From Novosphingobium pokkalii (GTDB lineage: Bacteria; Pseudomonadota; Alphaproteobacteria; Sphingomonadales; Sphingomonadaceae), in NCBI RefSeq assembly GCF_014652855.1, contig NZ_BMZP01000020.1:1-64000 (forward strand): a DNA stretch of 64,000 bases, given 5' to 3'. Numbering within the stretch: position 1 is the stretch's first letter; every line of letters starts with the position of its first letter. The translations under genes were made by a program, and so were the position numbers. Shown here one piece after another: positions 43,575 to 51,999 of this stretch. Under the pieces are notes generated by a model, which was not told where the DNA came from, searched no databases, and saw only the letters and a list, made by a program, of their open reading frames with translations.

Positions 43575-44947
43575 GATTTGGCGAACGGATTCTTGGGGCT
43601 GCGCAGCGTCAGCCGGATCGGCACCGCATCAAAGCCCAGCTCGCGGCGAATGCCGTTGACCAGATAGCGGCGATAGCTTTCCGGCAACTGGTCCAGCCGC
43701 GTGCCGAACAGCACGAAGCCGGGCGGGCGCGTCTTGGCCTGGGTGATATAGCGCAGCTTGATGCGGCGGCCGCCGGGCGCCGGCGGCGGATTGGCGGCCA
43801 GGGCATCGTCGAACCAGCGGTTGAGCGCGGCAGTCGGCACGCGCCGGCTCCACGCATCGCGCAGGGTGAAAGCGGCGGACAGCAGCGTGTCCAGCCCCTT
43901 GCCGGTGCGCGCCGAAACTGCCACCAGCGGCACCCCGCGCACTTGCGCCAGGCCATCGTCGAGCGCCTGGCGCACGCCGTTGAACAGGCCGCTGGCGTCT
44001 TCGGCCACGTCCCACTTGTTGATCGCGATGATCAGGGCGCGGCCTTCTTCCAGCACCATCGAGGCGATCTTGAGATCCTGGTGTTCCAGCCCGCGCGTGG
44101 CATCGAGCAAGAGCACGACCACTTCGGCAAAGTCGATGGCGCGGCGCGCATCGGCGACCGAAAGCTTTTCCAGCTTGTCGACCACTTGCGCCTTCTTGCG
44201 CATGCCGGCGGTGTCGATGAGGCGAATCGGGCGGGCTTCACCATCCTTGGGATCGGTCCAGCTCCAGTCGATGGCGATCGAATCGCGGGTGATGCCCGCT
44301 TCCGGCCCGGTGAGCAGGCGATCTTCGCCCAGGAAGCGATTGATCAGGGTGGACTTGCCGGCGTTGGGGCGGCCCACGATCGCCAGCTTGAGCACGGCCT
44401 TGGGATCGTATTCGGCTTCCTCGTCGCTCGCCTCGTCCTCGTCGTCCTGCTTTTCGCCGATGTGCGGCAGCAGCGCCTCGAACAAGTCGCCCATGCCTTC
44501 GCCGTGTTCGGCCGAAACGCCCACCGGCTCGCCAAAGCCCAGCGAGAACGCCTCGAACAGGCCATGGTCGCCGGCGCGGCCTTCCGCCTTGTTGGCCAGC
44601 AGGATCACGGGAATATCGTGCCCGCGCAGATAGCGGCCGATTTCCTCGTCCAGCGGGGTGAGCCCGGCGCGCGCATCGATCACGAACAGCGCCACGTCGG
44701 CGCCTTCGAGGCTCGCTTCGGTCTGCATCCGCATCCGGCCCGGGAGGCTGGAGGGATCTTCGTCTTCCCACCCGGCGGTGTCGACAATGGTGAATTCAAG
44801 GCCCAGCAGCGAGGCATCGCCGAAGCGACGATCGCGGGTAACGCCGGGCTGGTCGTCAACCAGCGCCAGCTTCTTGCCGACGAGCCGGTTGAACAGAGTG
44901 GACTTGCCCACGTTGGGCCGTCCGATGATGATAACCTGGGGACGCAT
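43571..44947 (-). CDS. der: Ribosome assembly GTPase Der (EngA)
   Basis: 458 residues with two tandem G domains: GRPNVGKSTLFNRLVGKK (about residue 9) with DTAGWE and NKAEG, and GRPNAGKSTLINRFLGED (about residue 190) with DTAGMRKKA and NKWDV, then the KH-like C-terminal domain with KLRYITQAKTRPPGFVLFGT. A Glu/Asp-rich linker (about residues 165-180) joins the domains. Der is needed for 50S subunit assembly. The start is the ATG at 44945-44947; upstream in-frame starts lack similarity. Confidence 0.95.
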   Translation of the reverse strand: MRPQVIIIGRPNVGKSTLFNRLVGKKLALVDDQPGVTRDRRFGDASLLGLEFTIVDTAGWEDEDPSSLPGRMRMQTEASLEGADVALFVIDARAGLTPLDEEIGRYLRGHDIPVILLANKAEGRAGDHGLFEAFSLGFGEPVGVSAEHGEGMGDLFEALLPHIGEKQDDEDEASDEEAEYDPKAVLKLAIVGRPNAGKSTLINRFLGEDRLLTGPEAGITRDSIAIDWSWTDPKDGEARPIRLIDTAGMRKKAQVVDKLEKLSVADARRAIDFAEVVVLLLDATRGLEHQDLKIASMVLEEGRALIIAINKWDVAEDASGLFNGVRQALDDGLAQVRGVPLVAVSARTGKGLDTLLSAAFTLRDAWSRRVPTAALNRWFDDALAANPPPAPGGRRIKLRYITQAKTRPPGFVLFGTRLDQLPESYRRYLVNGIRRELGFDAVPIRLTLRSPKNPFAKS

Positions 44948-45092
44948 AGCCCCCGTTGGCCCGGCTTGGCGCCAAAGGCAAGCGGGCGTTCGCATCGGCC
45001 CGGTTTCGGGCCTGAATTCGCGGCAAAGTGTGAAACCACCGTTAACCACACCGGTCAGGTGGGCATTGACCATTTCGCGGCACAACCGCGCC

Positions 45093-45977
45093 ATGGTGTG
45101 GTGGACAAGAACAAGGCCCCTGGGCCTGGCCGCGGCGGCGGCCCTGATCGCCGGGCTCAATGCCCCAGGGGTGGCCATGGCCGCGCCGATCGCGCTGATT
45201 CCCGGCCCCGAACAAAGCGATGGCGCGCCGGCCGATACCTCTGGCGCGCTGCCCTACCTGCAATGCGTGCCCTATGCGCGCCAGGTTTCAGGCATCCAGC
45301 TCTATGGGGACGCGCATACCTGGTGGGACCAGGCCGCCGGCCGCTATGATCGCGGATTCACCCCCCGCCCGGGCGCGGTGATGAGCTTCCATCCCTATGG
45401 TGCGATGCGCCTGGGCCATGTCGCCATGGTCAGCCGGGTGATCGATTCGCGCACCGTGCTGCTGCGCCACGCCAACTGGTCACCGATCAACGGCGTGCGC
45501 GGCCAGACCGAGAACGACGTGCGCGCGGTGGACGTGTCGGACGCCAACGACTGGAGCGCGGTGCGCGTATGGTATGCGCCGATACAGGATCTGGGCACCA
45601 CCCATTGGCCGGTCGACGGCTTTATCTACAATCGCCCCGCGCATGCGCCCACCGGGACGCGCAGCCTCGGAACGGGCGCCACGCTGCGCCTTGCCAGCGC
45701 CTCCACACCGTTGCCGGCCCGCCAGACGCTGATGGCCAAGCGGCCCCCGGCAGCGGTCGCGCGCCAGCCGATCGGGGCGGATTTCCTCAATGGCGTGGCA
45801 GGCGAAACCGTTGGGCCCAAGCCGGCCGTGACGCTGGCGCGCAATGCGCCGACGCCTGCCGCCCGACGGGCTCCGGCGCCGCGTGGATCGGGGGCCATGG
45901 CCCTGGCTGACGATCCCATCGGCCGCATCATCGCCAGCCGCCTGGGCAGCGGCGGCAGCGCCGGACGCCTGCGCTGA
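45093..45977 (+). CDS. CHAP-domain cell wall hydrolase-like protein
   Basis: 294 residues: signal peptide to about residue 30, then a CHAP domain with the catalytic Cys in LPYLQCVPYARQVSG and His in RLGHVAMVSRVI, and a Pro/Ala/Arg-rich C-terminal tail of about 120 residues. CHAP enzymes cut peptidoglycan peptide or amide bonds. The start is the ATG at 45093. It is divergent from der. Confidence 0.8.
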   Translation: MVWWTRTRPLGLAAAAALIAGLNAPGVAMAAPIALIPGPEQSDGAPADTSGALPYLQCVPYARQVSGIQLYGDAHTWWDQAAGRYDRGFTPRPGAVMSFHPYGAMRLGHVAMVSRVIDSRTVLLRHANWSPINGVRGQTENDVRAVDVSDANDWSAVRVWYAPIQDLGTTHWPVDGFIYNRPAHAPTGTRSLGTGATLRLASASTPLPARQTLMAKRPPAAVARQPIGADFLNGVAGETVGPKPAVTLARNAPTPAARRAPAPRGSGAMALADDPIGRIIASRLGSGGSAGRLR

Positions 45978-46009
45978 ACGCAGGCGCCGCGTGCGTCACT
46001 CTGAATGAA

Positions 46010-46348
46010 TCAGGCCTTGGCCACCGGCGGATTCTCACCCAGATCTTCGTACCAGGCTTCGACCGGGCCGGAGAGCTTGAGCGTCAGCGGGTTGCCCTTG
46101 CGGTCCATGGTCTTGCCGGCCTGGACACGCACCCAACCTTCGGAAATGCAATATTCCTCCACGTTGTTGCGCACCGTGCCCTTGAAGCGGATGCCGACGC
46201 CACGGCCAAGCTTTTCCGCATCGAAGAACGCGCTGCGCGGGTTGATCGCCAGGCGATCGGGCGGCACGTCGGCGCCGGTGGAAGGAACGGCCGCGGTATC
46301 CGCAGTTTCGGGGCCCGTGTTTTCGGGCGTTTCGATTGCATCGGTCAT
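46010..46348 (-). CDS. DUF3297-family protein
   Basis: 112 residues. The conserved core reads PPDRLAINPRSAFFDAEKLG, GIRFKG, NVEEYCISEGWVRV and KTMDRKGNPLTLKLSGPVE, the whole of the small DUF3297 family. Function unknown. An ATG two codons earlier (46354) is equally possible. It lies just left of the tRNA that receives the integrative element. Confidence 0.85.
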   Translation of the reverse strand: MTDAIETPENTGPETADTAAVPSTGADVPPDRLAINPRSAFFDAEKLGRGVGIRFKGTVRNNVEEYCISEGWVRVQAGKTMDRKGNPLTLKLSGPVEAWYEDLGENPPVAKA

Positions 46349-46460
46349 GCCCATGCGAAATATCTTCACATGCCCACTTGTCAACGTTGGGCAAGGCCGT
46401 TAGAGGCCCCCTCCACACCCGGGGCGGCCGGAAACAACCGCCACGGAACGCCTTCAAGGC

Positions 46461-46535
46461 GGGCGCGTAGCTCAGCGGTAGAGCACACCCTTCACACGGG
46501 TGGGGTCGCAGGTTCAATCCCTGCCGCGCCCACCA
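46461..46535 (+). tRNA. tRNA-Val (anticodon CAC)
   Basis: Acceptor GGGCGCG pairs with CGCGCCC, followed by A and an encoded CCA. The D arm is GCTC-AGCGGTA-GAGC, the anticodon stem CACCC/GGGTG encloses TTCACAC (anticodon CAC, read at the third to fifth loop bases), and the T arm is GCAGG-TTCAATC-CCTGC. All stems are complete, so the tRNA is functional after integration. Confidence 0.96.
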
Positions 46536-46660
46536 TAAAACCCTCTGAAATAAGGGGATTTTATGGAAACGGATTTTCCCGGAAAGATTTTCAAAGCGGA
46601 AAATAACGGGAACAAACGTCTCGTTTCGCACCGAGCCCGTACAAATCGCGTACACGGCCA
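46515..46660. other. Presumed attachment site (left end) of the integrative element
   Basis: The tyrosine recombinase gene ends 125 bases beyond the tRNA and is read toward it, the usual arrangement when the 3' end of a tRNA is the attachment core. The exact crossover cannot be set because I found no second copy of the tRNA 3' end in the window; it should lie to the right. A weak CCCT/AGGG hairpin with ATTTTA follows the tRNA. Confidence 0.5.
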
Positions 46661-47791
46661 TCACACTCTCTCCTTCTTTTTGCTGGCGCGGGCGCTGAAC
46701 AGAGTCAGCTTGGTCCGCTCCTCGGCAGCACGCAGACCACGCAATTGCGCCTCGTGAATTTTCTCGGCCGTCTGCTCGGCGTGGGTATAAGTTCTGCGCA
46801 TCAGACTGGTGTCAGACCACCCGCCGAATTCACCCGCAGCCTTCTCGTCGATGCCCTGCCGCACGTTCATTTCCTGGCCGAAGCCATGGCGCCCAGCGGC
46901 ATGAAATGGCAGCAGATCGATGCCAGCCAGTTTGCAGGCCTTGGCCCATCCCTTTCGAGGGCTTGATCGATCAGCGAAACCGAAAACACGCAGATTGTCC
47001 TGCGTGCGGTAGAACCCGCGCGGATAAAGTCGAGGCAGCGAAGCCAGCTCCCTGACCAATTCCTGTGGAACCGTGATCCATCGATCATCATGCCCCTTCG
47101 CCGCCGGGATGCAGACCATGTTCTGATCCAGCTTCAAATGACGGTCGGGATGCATCGCCACGGCCTGGCTGATCCGCGCGCCCGTCATGAACATGAACAT
47201 AGCCAAAGCAGCATGACGCCGCGGCGCGTGCTGGCGGAATTTGAGCAGCCACTCCCAGCTTCCGGGCGTCTTCTTGACCCGGCTTTTCCGACCGCGCTTG
47301 AGATCCTGCGCGACCCGCTCCTCTTTGGAGTAGCCCTTGATGCGTATCGGGGCGCAATGGCCAAGGTCATGCGCATTGTTGATGACAGATCGAACGGGCG
47401 TCACGACATGACGAACCCACGTGTCTGTTGATGCCTCTGGATAGAGCTCCTCGCCCAGTTCACGCACGAGCTTGGGCGTAATGTCTGCGACAGCCATCGA
47501 GCCAAGCTTGGTCAGGATTGGAACGAGATACCCAGCATCCGCCTCGCTCGGCTTATAGAGAAGCACAGCATCAGCGAATGTGAACTTGGCTGGCGGCTGC
47601 GCCTCAGCATCCTCGCCTAGGACGTGGCGGCGTATTTGCCTCTCTTCCTCGGCACGGCACCAGTCCCACGCGCCTGCCTCTTCAGATGCGCCAGTGCTGC
47701 ATCGATAGTAGTCGGTGATGGGGGCGCCGAGATATTCGACGCGCCCGCGCGCCCACCACGTGGGGCCTCTGCGGAACGGTTCGAGGGGCAT
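46661..47791 (-). CDS. Tyrosine recombinase / integrase
   Basis: 376 residues with an N-terminal arm-binding region (TWWARGRVEYLGAPITDYYR), a SAM-like core-binding domain and the catalytic domain. Catalytic residues visible are Arg206 (TGARISQAV), Lys232, His297 and Arg301 (LPFHAAGRHGFG), Trp325 (GGW) and Tyr335 (RRTYTHAEQ). The spacing His-x3-Arg is one longer than the common HxxR. It shares its first 175 bases with the small gene read in another frame at 47617-47988. It would integrate the element at tRNA-Val. Confidence 0.9.
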   Translation of the reverse strand: MPLEPFRRGPTWWARGRVEYLGAPITDYYRCSTGASEEAGAWDWCRAEEERQIRRHVLGEDAEAQPPAKFTFADAVLLYKPSEADAGYLVPILTKLGSMAVADITPKLVRELGEELYPEASTDTWVRHVVTPVRSVINNAHDLGHCAPIRIKGYSKEERVAQDLKRGRKSRVKKTPGSWEWLLKFRQHAPRRHAALAMFMFMTGARISQAVAMHPDRHLKLDQNMVCIPAAKGHDDRWITVPQELVRELASLPRLYPRGFYRTQDNLRVFGFADRSSPRKGWAKACKLAGIDLLPFHAAGRHGFGQEMNVRQGIDEKAAGEFGGWSDTSLMRRTYTHAEQTAEKIHEAQLRGLRAAEERTKLTLFSARASKKKERV

Positions 47792-47988
47792 GGTTTGCGA
47801 TATTCCAGAATTTGGTCGATCTGATCGGCGGTAATGATCATGTTCCGCCCGAGCCGGTGGAAGGCACCGATGCGGTTGGCCTTCTCGCGCAATGCTCGTT
47901 CGGAAATGACAAGGCCCCGGGTGGACAGCAACTCAACCCATTCGCTGGGCGGCCTCCCGGAATCGAGAATGGATGAGAGGACAGCCAT
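47617..47988 (-). CDS. Small DNA-binding protein overlapping the integrase start
   Basis: 123 residues. The N-terminal half looks like a helix-turn-helix/excisionase fold (SERALREKANRIGAFHRLGR, then NMIITADQIDQILEY); the C-terminal half is Ser/Arg-rich with TIDAALAHLKRQAR. The last 175 bases overlap the integrase gene in a different frame, yet both frames carry family-like sequence. It probably helps excision or controls the integrase (inference). Confidence 0.65.
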   Translation of the reverse strand: MAVLSSILDSGRPPSEWVELLSTRGLVISERALREKANRIGAFHRLGRNMIITADQIDQILEYRKPCPSNRSAEAPRGGRAGASNISAPPSPTTIDAALAHLKRQARGTGAVPRKRGKYAATS

Positions 47989-48007
47989 TCCAAGAACTCC
48001 TCATTGG

Positions 48008-48247
48008 TCAGTTTCTGGGATCAGGGTCTTGCGCTGGACTGGCCAACGTGAGGCGCCCCATCGGGGTTGACCGACCTGCGGCGGCCACGAAGTGGTTTGC
48101 CACATAATCTTCGATTGCGGTTTCCGGCAGCAGAAGCCGACCGTTGACGCGAATATGGGAGAGCAGTCCCCGCGCAACCATGCGACGGACGCGAGACTCC
48201 GGCCAACCGCTGCGCGCGGCCAGCTTTGGCAGTGTCAGCAATTGCAT
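48008..48247 (-). CDS. Excisionase-like helix-turn-helix protein
   Basis: 79 residues from the ATG at 48245-48247 with AGAGG upstream. The sequence LTLPKLAARSGWPESRVRRM, followed by VARGLLSHIRVNGRLLLPET, is the winged helix of Xis/AlpA/MerR-like DNA-binding proteins. It is read with the integrase and is divergent from the XRE regulator, with an operator-like region between them. Confidence 0.75.
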   Translation of the reverse strand: MQLLTLPKLAARSGWPESRVRRMVARGLLSHIRVNGRLLLPETAIEDYVANHFVAAAGRSTPMGRLTLASPAQDPDPRN

Positions 48248-48289
48248 GACTAGCACCTCTGTAGTAGTTTGTGTGTGGAGTTTGGCAGA

Positions 48290-48326
48290 AACTCACAATT
48301 ATTGGAGTAACTCATGTTTGTGAGTT
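48290..48326. promoter_or_regulatory. Candidate operator of the XRE regulator
   Basis: A nine-base perfect inverted repeat AACTCACAA (48290-48298) and TTGTGAGTT (48318-48326) encloses a second palindrome GAGTAACTC (48305-48313). ACTC/GAGT half-sites thus occur four times between the divergent Xis-like and XRE genes, like a phage-type switch. Binding by the XRE protein is inferred. Confidence 0.55.
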
Positions 48327-48357
48327 CCGTCAAGGCAGAATCGTGCAAGGGTGCAGG

Positions 48358-48747
48358 ATGAGCATCGGCGCGCGTTTTCTGGAGATCCGCAAGGCCAAAG
48401 GGCTGAAGCAAACCGATGTCGCAGAAGCGATCGGCATCTCGCACGGCGCCTTGGTCAATTATGAAAAGGGGCGTGAGCCTCCGGCCTCGGCGATCATCGC
48501 GTTCAGCCAAATTTACGGTGTGAGCGCAAACTGGCTTTTGACCGGCGAAGGTCGGCCTGATGCCGAAAGCCTGGACAGCATCTATGCCCGTTCAATCGCG
48601 ACCGCATGGGCTTTCCTGAGCCGCGGTGGCGACGATGTGGAACAGGACGCCCTTATCAAACTCGGCGGCGCGCTGTTTCAATACCTGCTGGAGCATGGCG
48701 AGATCAGCCCTGCCATGAGCGAAAAGATTTTTGCCCTGAGCGCCTGA
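48358..48747 (+). CDS. XRE-family regulator
   Basis: 129 residues. The helix-turn-helix is FLEIRKAKGLKQTDVAEAIG, ISHGALVNYEKGREPP, then the dimer-helix motif YGVSANWLLTGEGRPD found in phage-type regulators. The C-terminal part is helical. The start at 48358 is preceded by CAGG. It is followed after one base by the membrane-protein gene, so both are co-expressed, and it sits between the integration module and the Qat operon. Confidence 0.85.
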   Translation: MSIGARFLEIRKAKGLKQTDVAEAIGISHGALVNYEKGREPPASAIIAFSQIYGVSANWLLTGEGRPDAESLDSIYARSIATAWAFLSRGGDDVEQDALIKLGGALFQYLLEHGEISPAMSEKIFALSA

Positions 48748-48748
48748 C

Positions 48749-49150
48749 ATGAACGACAACCAGTTCCCGCCGATTGCCGACGAACGCCTTCTGACCGCTA
48801 TGAAGGCCGTTAACCCTCCGGTAGAAAAGCTGATGGCTGACCGCCTCGCGCTGCGGCAGGAAATGAGGCAGACAAAGGATGAACTAGAACTCGTCCGCCA
48901 TTACCTGATCCCACGGTACATTGGCATCGTCAAAGCCATCGCACTTGGGGCAGCAACCCTGGCCCTTATCGCCTTGGCCCTCGCCCTTTTCAAAGGTCTC
49001 TTCGAGGTCAAAACAACAGCAACCCTCTTCGCTTCTCTTTTGCTGCCGTTGTGGATCGTTGATCTGGCTGAAACGAAATTCGGCCGCTGGATAGTCCACC
49101 GAAATGGCCGACCGGAGTATGTCGATAGAGATGGCAGCGAAGATCTATAA
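48749..49150 (+). CDS. Membrane protein with two helices, unknown function
   Basis: 133 residues: a charged, coiled-coil-prone N-terminus (EKLMADRLALRQEMRQTKDE), then IVKAIALGAATLALIALALA and ATLFASLLLPLWIVDLA as membrane helices, and a charged tail. No family recognised. Tight coupling to the XRE gene suggests a joint role. The 150 bases after it hold a repeated AGTAGGG element and the start region of the Qat operon. Confidence 0.6.
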   Translation: MNDNQFPPIADERLLTAMKAVNPPVEKLMADRLALRQEMRQTKDELELVRHYLIPRYIGIVKAIALGAATLALIALALALFKGLFEVKTTATLFASLLLPLWIVDLAETKFGRWIVHRNGRPEYVDRDGSEDL

Positions 49151-49301
49151 GGGGGGACAGTCCGGTACGGCTGCTTTTGCAAGTTAGTAGGGAAAGGCTG
49201 CCCTTTAATTGCTGCAAATGCCATGGCTCTCGACGGTCGGTTCACCGGTTGTTCTGATCCCGCAAAGATAGTAGGGTTGCTCTTAGGAAAGGGGGCTTGC
49301 G

Positions 49302-51170
49302 GTGTGGGCAGACAATGAGACAACGCGCGATTTTCTGAACTTTTCGGGAGTCTCCGACACGGTTGCGGAAATCATCGTTCAGGCCAGAGGCCGTCCGATA
49401 TCGATCGGCGTGTCTGGCGCCTGGGGCGTCGGTAAGTCGTCAATGATCAAGTTGACTGAAGCGTCGTTGAGTGGCCGTGAACGCAAGGAGGGCGAGCGTG
49501 AGTTCATATTCGTTGAATTCAACGCTTGGCTCTACCAGGGCTATGACGATGCCCGCGCCGCTCTGATGGATGTCATCGCCGACAAGCTGGAAAAAGAGGC
49601 GGAAGAACGCGCCACCGCAGTCGACAAAGCAAAGGCGTTGGTCAAGCGAGTCAAATGGTTTCGCGTCCTCAAGCTCTTCGCCGGCTCGGCAGCCACCGTG
49701 GCCTTCGGCCTGCCTCCTACAGGTTTGATCGGGGATATCTGTTCCTTGGGCGCGCGAGCGCTCGGCAGCGGAGCGGACAATAAGCTCATCGCCGACACGC
49801 AGAAGGCGGTGGGTGAGACGGCCGAAGCCGCAAGCGGGTTGCTTGCCGAGAAGGCCGACAAATCGCCCCCTAAAGAGATTCAAGCGTTGCGTAATGCGTT
49901 TGAAGAAACGCTAGAGGAACTCGGCGTCACGCTCGTCGTGCTCATCGACGATCTCGACAGGTGCCTACCACCGACAACGATCTCGACCCTTGAAGCAATC
50001 CGGCTCTTTCTGTTCCTGAAAAATACGGCTTTCGTCATCGCGGCCGATACTGACATGATCAAACACGCCGTCCGCAAACATTTCGACGGCGTGGACGATG
50101 AGTTGGCGACCAATTACTTCGACAAGCTGATCCAGGTGCCTATCCGGGTTCCCGCACTGGGCACCCAAGAAGTGCGAGCCTATATGATGATGCTGTTTGT
50201 TGAGAACAGCGATTTGCTCGATGACGCGAAGGAAAAGATTCGCGCGGGCGTATGTAAGCAGCTTCAGCAAACCTGGCAGGGAAAGCGGGTCGATCGCGCG
50301 TTCGTCCAGTCGCTCCACGATAGTTTTCCGGATGAGTTGGTCGGCAAACTGGATACTGCAGACCGTCTCGCCCCGCTGATGATCGGGGCGACAGGGATTT
50401 CGGGAAATCCTAGGCTGATCAAGCGGTTTCTGAACGCGCTCGCAATCCGCATGACGATCTCCAAGGCGCAAGGTGTCGGAGTTGATGAAGCAGTACTGGC
50501 CAAGCTTCTCCTGTTCGAGCGGCTCGGCGATCCCAAGGCCTATGCCGCATTGATCGCGGCGATCAGTGCGAGTGACGCAGGAAAGCCTTCCTTCCTCGCC
50601 GAATGGGAGACGAAGGCGATGGCGGGCGCTGCGCTTCAGTTGGAAGCGCCTTGGGACGATCCTTTCGTCGTAGAGTGGCTCACGCTGCCCCCGGCTCTCG
50701 CCGAAGTCGACTTACGTGGCGCACTCTATGTCAGCCGTGAACATGCTCCATTGATCACTGCCGCAGATCGCCTCTCGTCGGAGGCGGCGGAACTTCTGAC
50801 CGCATTACTTGAACATCCCGATATGGCATCTTCGCTGAAGGAACGGCTCGCGCATGTTTCGCGCGCCGAGACCACAGTAATCATGGACCGGCTGCTCGAC
50901 CGGGCGCGCCAAGAGCAGGAATGGGGCGTTCCGCCTATATTGGAAGCGTGTCTGGCTATGGCCGCTGCCGATCCGGTGCAGGGTGCACGTCTGGCGGCCT
51001 TCATTAAGGATCGACCGGCCCCACAGATCCAGCCGAATATCGTGCCAAAGATCGGGGATCAGCCTTGGGCTGCGAACATCCTGCGAGAATGGGAAAAAAG
51101 CGATGTAGCCCCCCCTGTAAAGGCGGCAATCAAGAAACGGAGGGGGAATGGGAACCTCGCAATCCAGTAA
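49302..51170 (+). CDS. qatA: QatA: KAP-family P-loop NTPase (anti-phage defence)
   Basis: 622 residues, GTG start after GGAAAGGGGG. Walker A is GAWGVGKSS (residues 39-47) and Walker B VVLIDDLDRCLPP (about 210-220). A KAP-type hydrophobic insertion lies between them (SAATVAFGLPPTGL). Together with the next three genes it forms QatABCD, a known defence system that protects against phages; the NTPase is essential in it. It overlaps qatB by 23 bases. Calling it qatA rests on gene order and family match. Confidence 0.9.
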   Translation: MWADNETTRDFLNFSGVSDTVAEIIVQARGRPISIGVSGAWGVGKSSMIKLTEASLSGRERKEGEREFIFVEFNAWLYQGYDDARAALMDVIADKLEKEAEERATAVDKAKALVKRVKWFRVLKLFAGSAATVAFGLPPTGLIGDICSLGARALGSGADNKLIADTQKAVGETAEAASGLLAEKADKSPPKEIQALRNAFEETLEELGVTLVVLIDDLDRCLPPTTISTLEAIRLFLFLKNTAFVIAADTDMIKHAVRKHFDGVDDELATNYFDKLIQVPIRVPALGTQEVRAYMMMLFVENSDLLDDAKEKIRAGVCKQLQQTWQGKRVDRAFVQSLHDSFPDELVGKLDTADRLAPLMIGATGISGNPRLIKRFLNALAIRMTISKAQGVGVDEAVLAKLLLFERLGDPKAYAALIAAISASDAGKPSFLAEWETKAMAGAALQLEAPWDDPFVVEWLTLPPALAEVDLRGALYVSREHAPLITAADRLSSEAAELLTALLEHPDMASSLKERLAHVSRAETTVIMDRLLDRARQEQEWGVPPILEACLAMAAADPVQGARLAAFIKDRPAPQIQPNIVPKIGDQPWAANILREWEKSDVAPPVKAAIKKRRGNGNLAIQ

Positions 51171-51999
51171 AGGTCCAGCTTCTGGAATACCGATGGTTCC
51201 AGCCTGGGTTGACAATCCACCCCCTGAAGCTCCCTCCGGAGATGATGCCCCTGCCCGCGATGGCGAGGATCAAGACGGGGAGCAACCAGATGCACGGGTC
51301 AAGCCGCCGCCGTCACCGATCGCGCCTGAGAAGCGATGGCTCGGCGTTCGTCGGAGTCTGGGGGATTATGGATCGAACGGCGACACGGGAGCTATGCGAC
51401 GCGGCGTCGGACGATATGTACGCGATGGATATGGCGGCGCCAGGACCGCAGCGCGGCGTATGGCGGGCACGGCCTCGACAGCAGGCGCGCTCGGGAACGC
51501 CCTGAGCGCACTTGCTGCAGGGCAACCGGCTGAAGGCGGCAGTCCGCTCGACCCCGCATTGCTTGCCGGACGCTCGGTCGACGATATCATGGATGCTGTC
51601 GTCGAAGCAGTTCGCCCGGTCGATGGCACGCAGGATGCCGAGGCATCGCGTGCAGCCATCCGCGATGCGCTCGCCGAACTGCTCACGCGCTTCCCTGATG
51701 CAGATCTTTTGAGTCTCGCGCCTGAGCAACGGGAGTTCGCGATCGAACGCTTTGCCGCCCACGATGTCTTCCGGCGTTTCGACTTGGATGTCGGCCAGAA
51801 TATTCGTGATCGGGCACCGAATATTTCGACCGGGCTGGCCCGGCTCAAACAGGCACGAGACTATGTCAAAGAGACCGTTGCTGCTTCGTTTCGCAAGCTC
51901 CGCGACGCGGGTCGAGCGTTGACAGCAGGCAGAATCAGCGAGGTCGTCCGCGACGCATTGCGTGAAACCTTCGAAGTTTTCGAAGGATATGCAGAATGA
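51148..51999 (+). CDS. qatB: QatB defence component
   Basis: 283 residues. The N-terminus MGTSQSSKGPASGIPMVPAW, followed by a charged disordered part (about 25-65), is the typical start of QatB proteins; the rest is helical with no known catalytic motif. Its role in Qat is unknown. Its start is inside the end of qatA, and its stop overlaps qatC by four bases, so the four genes are translated as a unit. Confidence 0.85.
   Translation: MGTSQSSKGPASGIPMVPAWVDNPPPEAPSGDDAPARDGEDQDGEQPDARVKPPPSPIAPEKRWLGVRRSLGDYGSNGDTGAMRRGVGRYVRDGYGGARTAARRMAGTASTAGALGNALSALAAGQPAEGGSPLDPALLAGRSVDDIMDAVVEAVRPVDGTQDAEASRAAIRDALAELLTRFPDADLLSLAPEQREFAIERFAAHDVFRRFDLDVGQNIRDRAPNISTGLARLKQARDYVKETVAASFRKLRDAGRALTAGRISEVVRDALRETFEVFEGYAE

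Noticed and set aside
46515..46535. A second copy of the tRNA-Val 3' end as right attachment site inside the window
   Set aside because: I did not find the GCCGCGCCCACCA-type sequence again to the right, so the right end must lie outside or the core is shorter than I can recognise.
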